Shown: positions 39,545 through 52,629, counted from the stretch's first letter. The stretch is 64,000 bases of DNA from Prorocentrum cordatum (GCA_963575745.1 CAUYUJ010016371.1:842226-906225), one strand, 5' to 3'. The notes: generated from the sequence alone by a model not told the origin. Translations and numbers: made by a program.

Positions 39545-42495
39545 GAAAACCGAAAAACCGACAGTAGCGACAGTTGCGCAGATCGCAGCCCCCCGGGGGC
39601 GGCGAGGTCCCGTGGTGATCCGCGTAGGACGCACCTCCGCTGGGCCTCCCAGGAGCCCGCGAAAGTGGCGACAGCTGCGCAGATCGCACCCCCCCCCCAG
39701 CGGGCGGCGAGGCACCGCGGTGATCCGCGCATGACGTACCTACACTGGGCCTCCCAGGAGCCAGCGAAAATGGCGACAGCTGCGCAGAGCGCAGCCCCCC
39801 AGGGGCGGCGAGGCCCCGCGGTGATCCGCGTGCGACGTGCCTCCGCTGAGCCTCCCAGGAGCCCGCGAAAGTGGCGACAGCTGCGCAGATCACAACCCTC
39901 CAAGGGCGGCGAGGTCCCGCGGTGATCCGCGTATGGCGTACCTCTGCCGGGCCTCCCAGGAGCCCGCGAAAGTGGCGACAATTGCGCAGATCGCAACCCC
40001 GCAGGGGGCGGCGAGGTACCGAAACGATCCGCGTGGGACACACCTCCGCTGGGCCTCCCAGGAGCCCTCGAAAGTAGCGACAATTGCGCAGGTCGCAAGC
40101 CCCCAGGGGGCGGCGAGGCACCGAAATAATCCGCGCGGGACGTACCTCCGCTGGGCCTCCCAGGAGCCAGCGAAAGTGGCGGCAGTTACACAGATCGCAG
40201 GTCCCAAAAGGGCGGCGAGGTACCGAGGTGATCCGCGTGGGACCCACCTCCACTGGGCCTCCCAGGAGCCAGCGAAAGTGGCGACAGCTGCGCAGATCGC
40301 AGCCCCCCAAGGGGCGACGAGGTACCGAGGTGATCCGTGCGGGACCCACCTCCGCTGGGCCTCCCAAGAGTGGCGACAGCTGCGCAGATCGCAGCCCCCC
40401 AGGGGGCGGCGAGGTACCGAGGTGATCCGCTTGGGACCCACCTCCGCTGGGGCTCCCAGGAACTCCGACAACTGCGCAGATCGCAGCCTCCCATGGGGCG
40501 GCGAGGTACCGAGGTGATCCGCGTGGGACCCACCTCCGCTGGGCCTCCCAGGAGCCCGCGAAAGTGGCGACAGCTGCGCAGATCGCAGCCCCCCAGGGAG
40601 AGGCGAAGTACCGAGTGGATCTGCGTGAGACCCACCTCCGCTGGGCCCACCAGGAGCCCACGAAAATGGCGACAATTGCGCAGATCGCAGCCCCCCAAGG
40701 GGCGACGAGGTACCGAGGTGATCCGCGCGGGGCCCACCTCCGCTGGGCCTCCCAGGAGCCAACGAAAGTGGCGACAGCTGCGCAGATCGCGGCCCCCCAG
40801 AGGCGGCGAGGGTACCAGGTGATCCGCCTGGGACCCACCTCCGCTGGGCCTCCCAGGAGCCCACGAAACTGGAGACACTTGCGCAGATCGCACCCCCCCA
40901 GGGGGCGGCGAGGTACCACGGCGATTCGCGTGGGACCCACCTCCGCTGGGCCTCCCAGGAGCCCACGAAAGTGGCGACAGTTGCGCAGGTCGCAGCCCCC
41001 CAGGTGGCGGCGAGGCACCGAGGTGATCCGCGTGGGACCCACCTCCACTGGGCCTCCCAGGAGCCAACGAAAGTGGCGACAGCCGCGCAGATCGCAGCCC
41101 CCCAAGGGGTGGCGAGGCACCGAGGTGATCCGCGTGGGACCCACCTCCGCTGGGCCTCCCAGGAGCCCGCGACACTGGCTATATTTGCGCAAATCGCAGC
41201 CCCCCAAGGGGCAGCAAGGTACCGAGGTGATCCGAGTGCGACTCAAATAGCTGGGCCTCCCAGGAGCCCGCGAAAGTAGCGACAATTGCGCAGATCGCAG
41301 CCCACCAGGGGGCGGCGAGGTACCGAGGTGATCCGCGTGGGACCCACCTCCACTGGGCCTCCCAGGAGCCAGCGAAAGTGGCGACAACTGCGCAGATCGC
41401 AGCTCCCCAGGGGGCGGCGCAATACCGAGGTGATCCGCGCAGGGCCCACCTCCGCTGGTCCTCCCAGGAACCCGCGACAATGGCGACAATTGCGCAGACC
41501 GCAGCCCCCCAGGTGGCGGCGAGGCACCGAGGTGATTCGCGTGGGACCCACCTCCGATGGGCCTCCCAGGAGCCTTCGAAAGCGGCGACGACTGCCTGAT
41601 CGCAGCCCCCCAGGGGGCGGCGAGGCACCGAGGTGATGCGCGTGGGGCCTACCTCCGCTGGGCCTCCCAGGAGCCCACGACAATGGCGACAATTGCGCAG
41701 ACCGCACCCCCCAGGGGGCGGCGAGGCACCGAGGTGATCCGCGTGGGACCCACCTCCGCTGGGCCTCCCAGGAGCCCGCGAAAGTGGCGACAATTGCGCA
41801 GATCGCGGACCCCCAGGGGGCGGCGAGGTACCCGAGGTGATCCGCGTGGGACCCGCCTCCGCTAGGCCTCCCATGAACCCGCGACAGTGGCGACAATTGC
41901 GCAGATCGCAAGCCCCCCAAAGGGCGGTGAGGTACCGAGGTGATCCGCGTGGGACCCACCTCCGCCGGGCCCAGCAGAACCCTACGAAAGCGGCGACAGA
42001 TACGCAAATCGGAGCCCCACAGGAGGCGACGAGGTACCGAGGTGACCCGCGTGGGACCCACCTCCACTGGGCCTCCCAGGAGCCAGCGAAAGTGGCGACA
42101 GCTGCGCAGATCGTAGCCCCCCAGGGGGCGGCGAGGTACCGAGGTGATCCGCGTGTGACCCACCTCCGCTGGGCCCCCCAGGAGCCCGCGAAGGTGGCGG
42201 CTGGCGCAAATCGCAGCCCCCTCTGGGGGCGGCGAGGTACCGAGGTGATCCGCGTGGGACCCACCTCCGCTGGGCCTCCCAGGAGCCCGCGAAAGTGGCG
42301 AAAATTGCGCAGATCGCAGCCCCCCAAAGGGGCTGCGAGGTACCGAGGTGATCCGCGTGGGACCCACCTCCGCCGGGCCTCCCAGGAGCCCACGAAAGTG
42401 GCGACAGTTGCGCTGATCGCAGCCTCCCAGGGAGCGGCGAGGTACCGAGGTGATCCGCGTGGGGCCCACCTCCGCTGGGCCTCCCAGGAGCGATC
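39545..42495. repeat. 102-bp satellite array, about 29 copies
   Basis: Unit starts GATCCGCGTGGGACCCACCT, continues CTGGGCCTCCCAGGAGCC, GCGAAAGTGGCGACAGCTGC and GCAGATCGCAGCCCCCCAGG, ends GGCGGCGAGGTACCGAGGT. Spacing is 102 bp in most units (for example 40026, 40128, 40230, 40332), with a few short ones (90-94 bp near 40422-40516). Because 102 is a multiple of three and the unit has almost no stops, several frames stay open for hundreds of codons on both strands; this is not evidence of translation. Each unit has two hairpins: CTGGG-CCT-CCCAG and GCTGCG-CAGAT-CGCAGC. Confidence 0.95.
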
Positions 42496-42613
42496 GCCGC
42501 AGACCAACGGCTCGAGGGAAGAGGAGAAGGGAACACAGGGAACAGGAGAGAAGGATGAGGGGAGGAGAGGGGGAGGAAAAGGAAGGAAGGACGGGGCGAC
42601 CACCCTGCTCTAT

Positions 42614-44110
42614 TCAAAACGAATACCCAACACAGGAGGGTTGGAAATAAAGGACGCCCGCCGTGCGAAATGTGTTCGGAGAAAACCTCAGGACTTGATG
42701 GACGGCACACTGTCCTCTCAGCAGGGCCGCCCTGTTCACGGGAAAGAGTTGCGCCAGGTAGCTCAGCGCGCACAGATCGGCGCTGTTGTAGAGGAAGGGC
42801 CCAGCGCTGATGGGGGCGCCAGCCTGAGGGGATATCGGTGGATATCGACTACCACTTGGCGACCGCATCTTTCCATGCGAAAGTCTCTGAGGCCCCGGGC
42901 CAAATTGGGCTCCGCGGCGATTCGCAGAAGACGCGATCATGACATCGTGCCAAGCAAAGACCTGGGCCCTAAAGAAGCGCCGACTTTGGGTTGAGACTGC
43001 GTCGGGAAACTCCGCCCAAAAAGGTACTGCGACGACCTTGTCCGTCTGCGGCTTGAGTTTCGGCGGCACCTCGGCCTCTCGAAACGCGGGGGCGATCCTC
43101 GTGGGGCCCTCCAATCTGGCGGGCAAGGCCCGCGTCGCTCGCGCGCCCCAACCGCCCCCTGAAATCCGCCGAGACTCTAGTCGGCCGCTTGCTCGACCAG
43201 AGGCCCCAGAACGGAGCCCGTTGTTGGGCGGGGCCCAAACCGAACCTGCCAGAGGGCAGCCCTGCATCGCTCTCGACTGGAGGTATAGCAAGATGTTCTT
43301 GTGCGAGCCCTGAACCGCCGCAAAGCTCCGAGGGGAAAACGCGAACGAAGCAATGAGCTGTAAGCGGCTTCGAGGGATGCCCGAGCGAGCAAGAGCCGAC
43401 CAAAACCGGTCGTGGCCCAAGCGTGGGAAGGCAGCAAGTATGTCGCATGCCGCGAACACTGGCGCGAGCTCCTCGGCATTCGGATGGACAGACATTCGGC
43501 TCGTGGCGCTGTCGAGCCGAATTTCGCCCCCGACGAAATTGCGCCCCGGGGCAACACCTTGCCGGGCCACACGGGTCCCAGCCTGGACAAGCGCCACGAT
43601 TTGATGGATCACTGCTGCGCCTGAGATCTCTGAGCCAGCACGACCGAGCGACGGCGGCATAATCTGCGAGGGCTTCCCAATGCATTTGCGCGCGTCAATG
43701 ACGTCGTCACCCTTCGGGGGGAAGGCGGGGAGGGTCGCTGAGATCTCCTGGAACGTGGGCGCCTGATAACAAGCGCAGCACGAGGCCGTGGAGGGCCGAG
43801 GGCCAAGCCTCGGAGGCCATCCAAACTTAGCATGGGAACAGTCGGGGCCAGGGGGCGAACGCCTAACTCTCTTCAAGGTGGCTCTGAGGTCCTCCATGCT
43901 GGGGGGCGCTAGCGGAGCTCTTGGGCTGCTGGGCGCACCTGGTCCAGGCGCGCCTCGGCGGCGCTCTTGTAAACGGGGCATGCAGGAAGACCTTGCCCCA
44001 AAGTCCGGCAGGGCCTGGTGGGTCTCTTCGGGGTCTCTCTTGGCGGGGGATTCCGAGGCCTCGGGCGCGCGTTCTTTAGGTGTGCGCAGGCAGAGCCATA
44101 ATTCAATCAT
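42614..44110 (-). pseudogene. Non-LTR (LINE-type) reverse transcriptase fragment, decayed
   Basis: The minus frame carries reverse transcriptase motifs in order: a SPPGPD block (usual SPGPDG), FPPKGDD, APGRNFVGGE, ACDILAAFPRLGHDRFW (motif A, Asp then Ala-Phe) and RAMQGCPLAGSVW (the QGCPLS-type motif). Beyond this the frame is damaged: the catalytic Y/F-A-D-D box is missing, with only a degenerate R-A-S-D-A-G in a neighbouring frame, and then PPKLKPQTDKVVAVPFW, a match to the usual LKP-K-CVIVP stretch, resumes. No endonuclease or RNase H part is seen, as in a 5'-truncated LINE copy. It directly abuts the 102-bp satellite. Confidence 0.7.
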
Positions 44111-45680
44111 GTTTGTTTGCTGCTATTTGTTTGGTTCCGTCCGGCGTTGTTTTGTTTTGTTTGTGTTTTGGGTGTTTATATGTATATATATATATATAAT
44201 GTGGGGGGATCTGTCGCGGTCGATCGCCCGGGGGGGTTCGACTGCTGCCCCGGCGCGGATCGCCCCCGCCACAGTTCCTTCATCAGGGGAGCTTAGGCGG
44301 TGGCTTTTCCCGTAGGCGCCCCCGCTTGCCTGGAAAAGCGCGGGGGGCCCTGGGTCGCCCGGGGGGTTCCAGGACGGGTGGGCTCGCCCGGGGGGGGGGT
44401 CGGTCCGAGCGGTGGGGTCGCCAGGGGGGGTCTCCGCCGCTCAGTTCGTGCACGAGTCGCCTGGGGTGGTCTCGCACGGGAACAGCCCTCGCGAATCGTC
44501 CAGGGAGGTTCCACGGAGGCGAGGTAGCCTGGGGGGCGCCTCAGAGGACAGTGCACGGCGCGAAAGATTCACGCGAATCTTTCGCGGGTGCTCTCGCGAA
44601 TTTTTCGCGGGGGGCCTGGGCTCCCGCGAATTTCTAGCGGGGGGCGCAACGGTCTGGGCGGTCGCGCAGGGGGGTGGGGGCGAAGAGGGGAGGAGGGGAG
44701 GAGGGGGGGTCAGATGCCAAAGCCTCGAGGCCCACCTGCGGGGCCAAGCGAGCGACGGACGATCGGAGCACGGGGCGGCTAAGGATAGAGAAGGGGGCGA
44801 AAGATCAGAGCCGGAGGGGGGCGCGAGCGGAGCGCCGAGGAGCAGGGGCGGAAAGAAAGGGAGCCCGGTTGATCTTGTAAAGCCAACTCGCAATATGCTC
44901 TGAAATGGAATGGGAACGTGTGTCGGGAGGTGGGGAGCATGGTGTTTGCAAAGGTGTACGTTTAGGTTGCGCCTTGAGTATGCGAAATCTTACCACACCG
45001 TTGCGATTCTATGTGCGCTCCTGATGCTCACAGGCGAAACGAACGCGTGACAGTGAGTTGCAAAGACAAACGCGCACGCACATGCACGATTGTCAAGATA
45101 TGAGCCCGTCTCAAGCCCACCCGCGCATACCAGACTCAAGAGGCGCTGAGCGGCGCACAAGACCGCACAGTCGAAGCAAACGCTAGACACATAGTTTCGG
45201 CACCCCTCTGGCAATCCTGACCCGAAGACAGCGGGTCTATGGGGGGGCGAGTCGGAGAAGCTCGTCCTCTTTCCTATCTTAGCCCTGGTCCCGCAGAGCA
45301 AGAGTCAGCAAGAATGGAGACGAGGAGGGGGGAGGCGAGGGCGGAGGAGAGGTAGAAAGAAGAGGGGGACGAGGCGGAGGAGGAAGGGAAGGAGGAAGAG
45401 AAGGGAAAAGAGGAGGAGGATGAGGAACAGGATAGCGATGCATCTCTGCCAATTCCCCACTGGCGGCGATCCCCCGCCGATCTCAAGTCAAAACGCACCG
45501 TCGATGGGGGCCTCGCCACTGAGAATCACAAGCGTTATTGGCGTCTTGGCCCCAGGAACGCTTTTCACGACGAATCCAAAACACCCTGCACTGCGTAAAA
45601 CTCCCGACGGGCCCCTCTCGACGGTCCCCTCTCGGCCTCTCGACGGGGCCCCTCTCGACGGTCCCCCGCAGGCTCGCCGC
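44111..45680. other. No supported gene; G-rich and AT microsatellite
   Basis: (TA)n at 44178-44198. 44220-44680 has many runs of six to nine G with GGTCGCC and CGCGAATTT-like repeats (44570-44640). 45300-45425 is a GGA/GAG tract. The part near 45600-45665 repeats CCCCTCTCGACGG and borders the next gene's 3' end. Confidence 0.5.
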
Positions 45681-48600
45681 CTAGGCAGCCTGCGCGCTCT
45701 GCTTGGCAAGCTTCTTCTTGAGCTCGCCGTCCCCAGCGCCGACGCTCGCGCCCGAGGTCGACTCAGGAGCGGCCGCCGCCACCGTCGTCGTGTCCTCGGC
45801 GCAAGCCTCGCCGCACTTGCTGCGGAGCTCGACGGGCAGCTTGTCGAGGCCGACCTTCAGGAAGTTCTGCGTGTACTTGAGTGCAGAGCCGACTGGATTC
45901 TTAGCGCCCTTGCCCTCGTTCTTCCCTGCGTGAGGGTCCGCCATGTGTTTCACCACGGCAGATGTCACGACGTTCATGGCAGCGATCTCGGCCGTCTCTT
46001 TCAAGATCGCCTGGTGCTCCACCAGGCGGTCGACGAACGCCCGAACCCTCTCGTAGACGCCGCCCTTCGCGAAACTCATGATCGTGCTGACGGTCTCCGC
46101 TGTGTTCTTCCAGGTCGGGTACTGAACGACGAGCCCGTCGATCTGCCGCATGGTGGCGGCCTTTGTAGCGTCATCCACGCTGCTCCACGGCGTGCCTGAA
46201 AAGTCCCAGGTGGTGATGGCATGCTTGATCTTGCCGAAGTCCTTGACGAACGAGTCCGTGATGTCCAGCACCTTTGCCTTGGCCTCCATGGAATCGCACA
46301 GACGCGTCCACTCACCCATGATCAACTTCCACTTATCGTCGAAAGACGCGTACCGTTGGAACAACTCGGGGCACTTTGATTTTGCATGGTTCAGATCGCG
46401 GAGGACGTTGGAAACCTCGACCAATCCGCCCGCGAACTTGCCAGAGGTAATCTTGATGACGGTATCGGCGCACATCTGCAGCGCGATGCCACCCTTCGCC
46501 AGGTCCCCAGCTCCAGACGGAAGAACGCTGCCCGAGTTCAGCAACTGCCCGATATCCTTGTGTTTGGCTGGGTCTGCAGCCACGAAGGTGACCATATATG
46601 ACATCATGATATCACCAAGGCTCGTCACGTCGTCCAGCTGCTTGGCGATAGTGATCAAGCCCTTGCCCTCAGAGCGATCCCACGCCATGTTCGCGGGCGA
46701 CATGGCCCCTACCTTGAGAGAAATCTCCCTCTGCAGCACCTTTGAGAACGCCGCCAGCGCGTCACTGAACTTGGCCGTCGAGCCCGCCGCAGGCGACGCG
46801 ATGGAGCACAGGTCGATCAATATGCGAATCTTCTGCTGGACGTACGCAAGAAGCGCGGGCTTGTTCGGCCAGACGGTCACGATCATATCGATAAGTGAGC
46901 CAATCCACCTTAGATCCTCACAGTCGAACTGCTCGTCCTGCGAAGACGGGGTCTGGCATTCGACAGCTGCCGACCTGGCAAAAGAGTGGAGTCTAGAATG
47001 GGCCTCCATCACTGCATTGGCATTGGCCATTGACAAGTCGAATACGCGGAGCAAGGCCGATGCAATATCCTCAGTCATCTTCCTCTTGGCAGCATCGCCT
47101 TTGTCGTCGGCCTCAGCCGAGCCCTCGGAGTTGCAGTAGACAGACCCGAGCGCATCCAGCAGGTCCTTGTGGTCGTTGTAGACGTCGACAACGGCCTGCG
47201 AGGAAATCAAAGCACCAACAAACTCTCAATTTTGCCGCCTCGCATCCCCATCCTGCCGCATCCGCCTCATCGGCTCGTCCGTTCTATTGCTCCTCATCCT
47301 GTGTCATCGTGCGTCTTACTCTGATCGCCATCGTCATGATACGTGGTCGTGGTCAGTGTTCGCGTCGGCCCCAGGCCCCCACGGCGGCACGCAAGACCCT
47401 CCAACAGGGCACCAAGGGCGCCTTTAGGGGGCACAGTAAGACCTCGGCGACGAGGAGGGACCCACTGTAAACATCTGCCACGCGTCCCCTGCCCCTGGGA
47501 AGGCCAGAGGACACGCTCACTAGGGCCCGAACAAACGCTCCCTTAGCACATGGCCGGCACCAAAAATGCCCCAAGAAGGCCTCGCAAGGCCTCGGCGACA
47601 ACGAGAAAACATCCCGAACTATCTAATATCACCACCCTTCCCTGGGAGAGACCCTCGGAGGGAACCCTAAGGCCTACCCCAAGGGGAGCTGATGAGACGG
47701 TCGCGATGGAGGGAAAGCGCGCAACACGCTGACCTGATCATCTCGCCCCCCCTTCCCCCGAGGACCCCCGCGCCAGCCCGTGACGGGGCCTCGTAGCAGG
47801 CGTCCCAGGAGCCCACCTCGAGCGCGAGCGCGGTCTCCAGCGTGCCCTTCACCTGCTGCATCTTCTCGGCGTCGATGTGCTTACATTTGTCGGTCATCTC
47901 CTTGGCCTCAGCATGAATCTGCAGCATGCGATCCCAAGCTTGGCGCCCATGCTGCACCTGAGCGCCGCAAATTTGGCGAAAGTGAGCTCGCAGACGGGGG
48001 CTCAGTCTATTCTTGCACTCCACCATGGCGCAGATCTTGGAGACCGTGTCGCGGGGCAGCGTCGATTCGGAAAGGCTGGCTTCGAGGCATTTCCCCATCA
48101 GAAGGATGCAGCACATGTCGATCTTCGGCTGAGCGAACCAGGATTCATCATCGAGAGCGTCCCCATCTTCGGCAATCTCCCTGGCGTCCACGACGCAATC
48201 GCCCACAAGTTCCGATAGCAACTGGCAGCAACGGACGATCCAATTCGCATCGCTGTGCTTCCACAGCCTCTCGGCCAAGCTCAGCACAAGACCCTTCTGG
48301 CACTCCGACGCTATCGACTGGTCCTTAGCAAGCAATCCGACGCTGAATCTCTGCGAACGTGGCTTCGCATCTGCGACGCTCCCGAAGGCGGTCACGACGT
48401 CGCACCTGGCACCAGGGGCAGCGCACATTGAATTCAAGGCCTGGTTCAACTCAGAAGTGATAATGGTGCCGAGGAGGTCGATGGGCGCGCCCTTCAGAGC
48501 ATCGACGTGATCCTGGGACATGTCCTCCATGGCAAACTTCACGAAGTTGCCCCGCAAACTCTCGAAGAGGCTGCTCCTCTTCTCCAAGAGTTCGCGCGCG

Positions 48601-50123
48601 TTGAACAGCTGCGTGCTGACGTCGGCAGCCTCCGCGTTGGCCAGGACGTTGCCGCACTTGCGGCCGTGGGTGTTGAGCCTCGTCAGGAAGGCGTCGGACT
48701 CGCGCTTGCGGAGCCTTCCCTCCCAGTGCTGCCGAAAGGACCACTTCGACGACGCAATGGCGAGGACCTCGTTGGCAGCCGCAACGGTTCCGCTGGCGGC
48801 CGTCTTGCGCTTCTCCAAACTCTTGCCTCCTCCGTCAGGCGATCTCGAGCCCCTGCGGCTCCCAGCTGCCGAAGCACCGCTTCGAAAAGCGCGATCGCGC
48901 TCCTGGTCGCACTGGAATTTCTTGCTAAGTGGGTGCTCATCGCTGGCGACCCGCTTGTCCGCCGAAAGCTGCCTCTTGTGGGAAGGCATCCTCAGCGCCT
49001 CTGGGGTGGAGAACTTATGGCTGTTGGAAGCGTTGCTGCCCGCCGTCCACGCCGCGGAACCTTCGGCGTCGGAGTCTGCCAGTTCCTCCTCTGCCGCGGC
49101 CGCCCGACCCCAATCACCTGACGCGATCGGAGAAGCTGACGGCGGCCTGGTGCCGAGGACCTGCGCCTTGGCGTGCTCCATGGACTCCCTCGCAATGCCC
49201 TTGTCGGCGTGATCCTCGCGGCGCTCGAGGTCTGCTGAGGTCTTCGTGCCGCGCCTGAACCTCTTGTGGCCAGGCCCATGGTCTGGGATCTCAACTCCTG
49301 CTGGGACGTCACATGTTGCTTCGATAATCCGCCCATCCCCGCCCCTGGCGAACCCTGGCAGCCCATCGAACGAAGGCCACGATGGAAACCTGGACCGCCC
49401 CAGAGAGCCTGCCCCTGTGCTCGAGCCCCGTGCCTGGGATATCCTGGAAATGGTTTCGAACGGATGAGCGGGCATTGCAACAACGTGACGTCCTAGCGTT
49501 CCGCACCCGTCGGGTGCGATGTCAAAGTCGGGCCACTTCTGCTGGATGAACTCGCTCAGCTGGTCCTCCTCGCCGCGCTGGAACCCCTGGATGTTACGGG
49601 CGCGCGCGAACTCCCACAGCTCCATCCACGTGCCCTCGACGTACGTGTCGCCATACACGCTTTCATTCTTTACCACGTGGCTGCTGGCAACCATCTTTTG
49701 CAGGTGACTGTACTCGGTTCCTCCTGAGGCTCGGTCGCGCCTGAGGGCGTAGTAGTGGTCGTCCAAGTCCTTGTTATTCTCCCTCTCATTGGTGAGGTCC
49801 TTCAAGCTCTCAAGGAAATACCTCCTCCTGGTGCCGAAGCACTTGGTGCATTCTTCGCCAGCAGGCAAGCAGGTGCCGTCACTCCTCCAATAAGTTTTGC
49901 TCCACTTCAAGTAGTACGGGTCGCTCGGGGGGCTGTCCCTGTCGATCTCGTGAGTGTTCTGTTTGCAGGCCGAGCAAAACTTGGGATCGACGTCGCCCCA
50001 CTCGTTGACGGGCCCATCGGCCTGCGCCTTCCCCTTGGGGCCAGCCTTGGCCTTGGGCGGCTTCGCGACCTTCGTCGCAGGAGGAGGCCGCCTCGACGAG
50101 GATGCGCCAGCGGTTTTGCCCAT
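45681..50123 (-). CDS. Two-exon gene: zinc-ribbon N-terminus and long helical protein, 1,273 residues
   Basis: Exon 1 is 50123-47817 (769 codons from ATG, starting MGKTAGASSSRR), exon 2 is 47195-45681 (504 codons plus TAG). Splice sites are CTCGAG|GTGGGC and TTGATTTCCTCGCAG|GCC; the intron leaves phase 0, and both exons are open throughout. Residues 48-100 have C50-S-A-C53 and C92-T-K-C95 (zinc-ribbon spacing) ahead of FGTRRRYFLESL. Residues 300-480 are low-complexity, Ser/Arg-rich with basic clusters (GSRRGSRSPDGGG), likely nuclear. The rest, in exon 2 and the end of exon 1, is helical without recognised motifs and closes with an Ala-rich, Lys-rich tail. Paired Cys near the start suggests a zinc site; the family is not recognised. 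Confidence 0.65.
47196..47816 (-). other. Intron of the 45681-50123 gene, 621 bp
   Basis: 5' GTGGGC at 47816, 3' CTCGCAG ending at 47196 after TTTGATTTC pyrimidine-rich DNA. The inside includes two related patches around CAAGGCCTCGGCGAC and ACCTCGGCGACGAGG. No repeat family seen elsewhere in the window. Confidence 0.6.
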
Positions 50124-52629
50124 TGCCGTGCCTCGGAATGATACCACCGCGCAACCAGAATTGGCCGTCTCTGTGAAAAGAGCCCCCCTGTCGCTCGACG
50201 GGGGAACTCGCTTCGGAAAGGTTGAGCCAGAATGACCAGACGGTGGCAAGATGCCCGCGAAGCCACTCCTGGAGCCTAGGGCCCCTAGGGCCTGGGGCTC
50301 AGGCCGTGCCTGAAGTCTAAACTGTAGCCACGCTCGGAGAGCGAGGCCAGCGGAAGGCCCAGGAGGAGGAGGAAGGAGGGAGGGGGGGGCCTGGGAGGAC
50401 TCCGGGAGCAGAAGGACGCAGGAGGAAGGAAGAGAGGGGGGGAGGGAGGATGGGAGAAGGGGCGAGGGAATAGGCGCCCCCCCCCCAAGCCAAGACGCCA
50501 ACACCTAGAGGCCCAAGAACGGCGCCAGGGAACCGCCCAATACCCAAGACGGCCCAGTAGGCTTTCGAGACGGGCTCAGCTCCAAGATGGCCCCGAGATG
50601 CTCAAATGTGGCAGGGGGCCCAAGCCAGCGCGAATCATGGCCCTTAGTTGATGGATCCTTGGTGTGAAACTCGCACTTGAAAAAGCGGTTCTGGCTCTTG
50701 ACGTTGGAGTGCCTTTTATGCCATGCCATTCTTAGGAGCCAAGAGTAGTTGCCGACCTGGGGGGGGGGGGGCAAGACGGACCCAACATTGCTCAACTATG
50801 GTCCGAACGTGGCCCAATATTGCTCAAGAATGCCCTGGGATGGCCCCGATTGGGGAGGCGCGGCGGCCTTGGTGCAAAGAGGTTCCCCTGATCTCTTGTT
50901 ATTGACGTTGGAAGGCGCCTGACGTGACACCAGTTACTTTGAGAAAACGAATGTAAGAACCGATCAGGTGCCGAAGTAACTGCAGCATGGCCCGAACATA
51001 TCGCAACGTCGCCCCATGTTGACTTAAAATGCGACGAATTTGGCCCGAAGAAGGCACCGCCTGCATGGCCAAAGCCGCCCACCCCTCCCCCCCTCCTCCC
51101 CGCTTGCACATGTATGTTTTGGTTTGCGCGCGTGCGTTTTAGGCTGCGGGGGGGGTGGTGCAATGCGGCTCTTCCTCTTGACTTTGGGACGCCCCTGGTT
51201 TGACGCCACGCCGAACAATCGAGACTGAGGAGCAGATGTTGGCGCCACAGTTAGCTCCAAAACAGCCCGAACGTATCCAAACGTGCCCCGCGATGGCCTG
51301 AAGATGGTGTCAGGATAGCGCAAGCTGGTCCAATATGTTACCAGTATTGCTCCTTCGGGAAAGCTTGGAAATGCAGACCTGCTCTCACGCTTGACTTTCG
51401 AGGGCAACTGTCGCTCCACCCTTCTGAAGAGACCAAGGCAGCAACCGAAGTGGGAGCCACGGCAACCCCAAGATGGTCTCTACATTGCATCTATTCGCAC
51501 GCATGGCGGCACTCGCGTCAACATCAAGAAAAGTCAAGCCCCTTTCATCGACATGCAGCACGCATGACATGCAACCCGTGAAATGCAAGTGCAGATTCTC
51601 GGTGTGCAATTTGCGATGTACAATTCGTGAGGCACGTAGCTGGGCACGCCGTCGATCGGGATTGGCGAATGGATGACACCACTGGTCGCGGGGGCATCGT
51701 CGCCACCTCCCCTGGCCCCCTCCCCCTCCCCTGCCCCCTGCGACGCCCTGCCTGCGCGCCCGTTGACAAATGCCACTGCAATTCTCAAAACCTACAGGCT
51801 GCCCTGAAATCAGCAATGGATAAGCTGTAAGGGACCCTTCGGGACCCAGCAGTGGCAATGCAATGCAATTTGCCATGGGCGCCCTCTTGCGTCCCTCTGC
51901 GCACTCCTGCGATCAACTTCCAGCTTCAAGAAAGCTCTGCTCTGGCTCTGAGGGGGGAGGACGCGGGGGGAGGGGGGCATAGGAGTCAAGCGGAGCCCCA
52001 AGAGGAACAATGAGAAGGACCCCTTGCGTGTCCAAGACGGACCCGCTGCCCACGTTGGGCCCCAGGAAGCCCCGCCCAGCTGCCAAGAAGGGGGGGAAGG
52101 GGTTTTTGGCAGCAAGGGGCGGGGCCCCTCCTCGCTTGGCCCGAGAGGGTTGCCATCGCCCCGCAGGAACGATGGGCGCAATAATCTAACTAATCTAACT
52201 GACCTCATGTGCCACCGTGAACCGTTGGAACGGGAAGCGCCGCTTTCGAAATCCCGTGGCCCATCTGAGCATCAGAACCAGGGGGGCTTACGCAACCTGG
52301 CGCCGCCCCCTGCTCCACAGATTCATACTGCAAAAGCAGAGAAGACGACGACCGCAAGGATACAGGGAAGCGCGAAATGATGCCTGCGCTGGCGAGCGCC
52401 AAGCTGATCATCCTCGACCCCAGCCGAAGACCGAAGTAGGTCTTCGGAGCTGGCCAAAATAAACCTAGTCGGGCTAGGCCCTCGGCTGTCCTCGTCCTCC
52501 ACGCCCCCCTTACACGTCCTTACCTCCGCCCTCGCTTCATCTGCTCTTTCTCCAGTCCACCCCTCCCCCTGTTGAGCTGGCTGCGGCTGCCCTCTCAATA
52601 CTCGTCCTTTCACTCGCTCTCAGAACCGC
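50124..52629. other. 5' flank and repeat spacer; no supported gene
   Basis: 50330-50480 is a GGA/G tract. 50500-50610 and 50780-51320 are the GGCCC/CAAGATGG family mixed with GCTCAA-ATATTG words. 51050-51150 has C runs. 51450-52630 is non-repetitive to low-complexity and carries only short frames. Confidence 0.5.

Noticed and set aside
39545-42495. Ribosomal or transfer RNA genes within repeats
   Set aside because: No rRNA core motifs or tRNA A/B boxes were seen here or elsewhere in the window.
39240-42994. Long open frames (749, 474, 408 and 385 codons) through the 102-bp array
   Set aside because: The unit is a multiple of three with few stops, so frames stay open on both strands regardless of coding.
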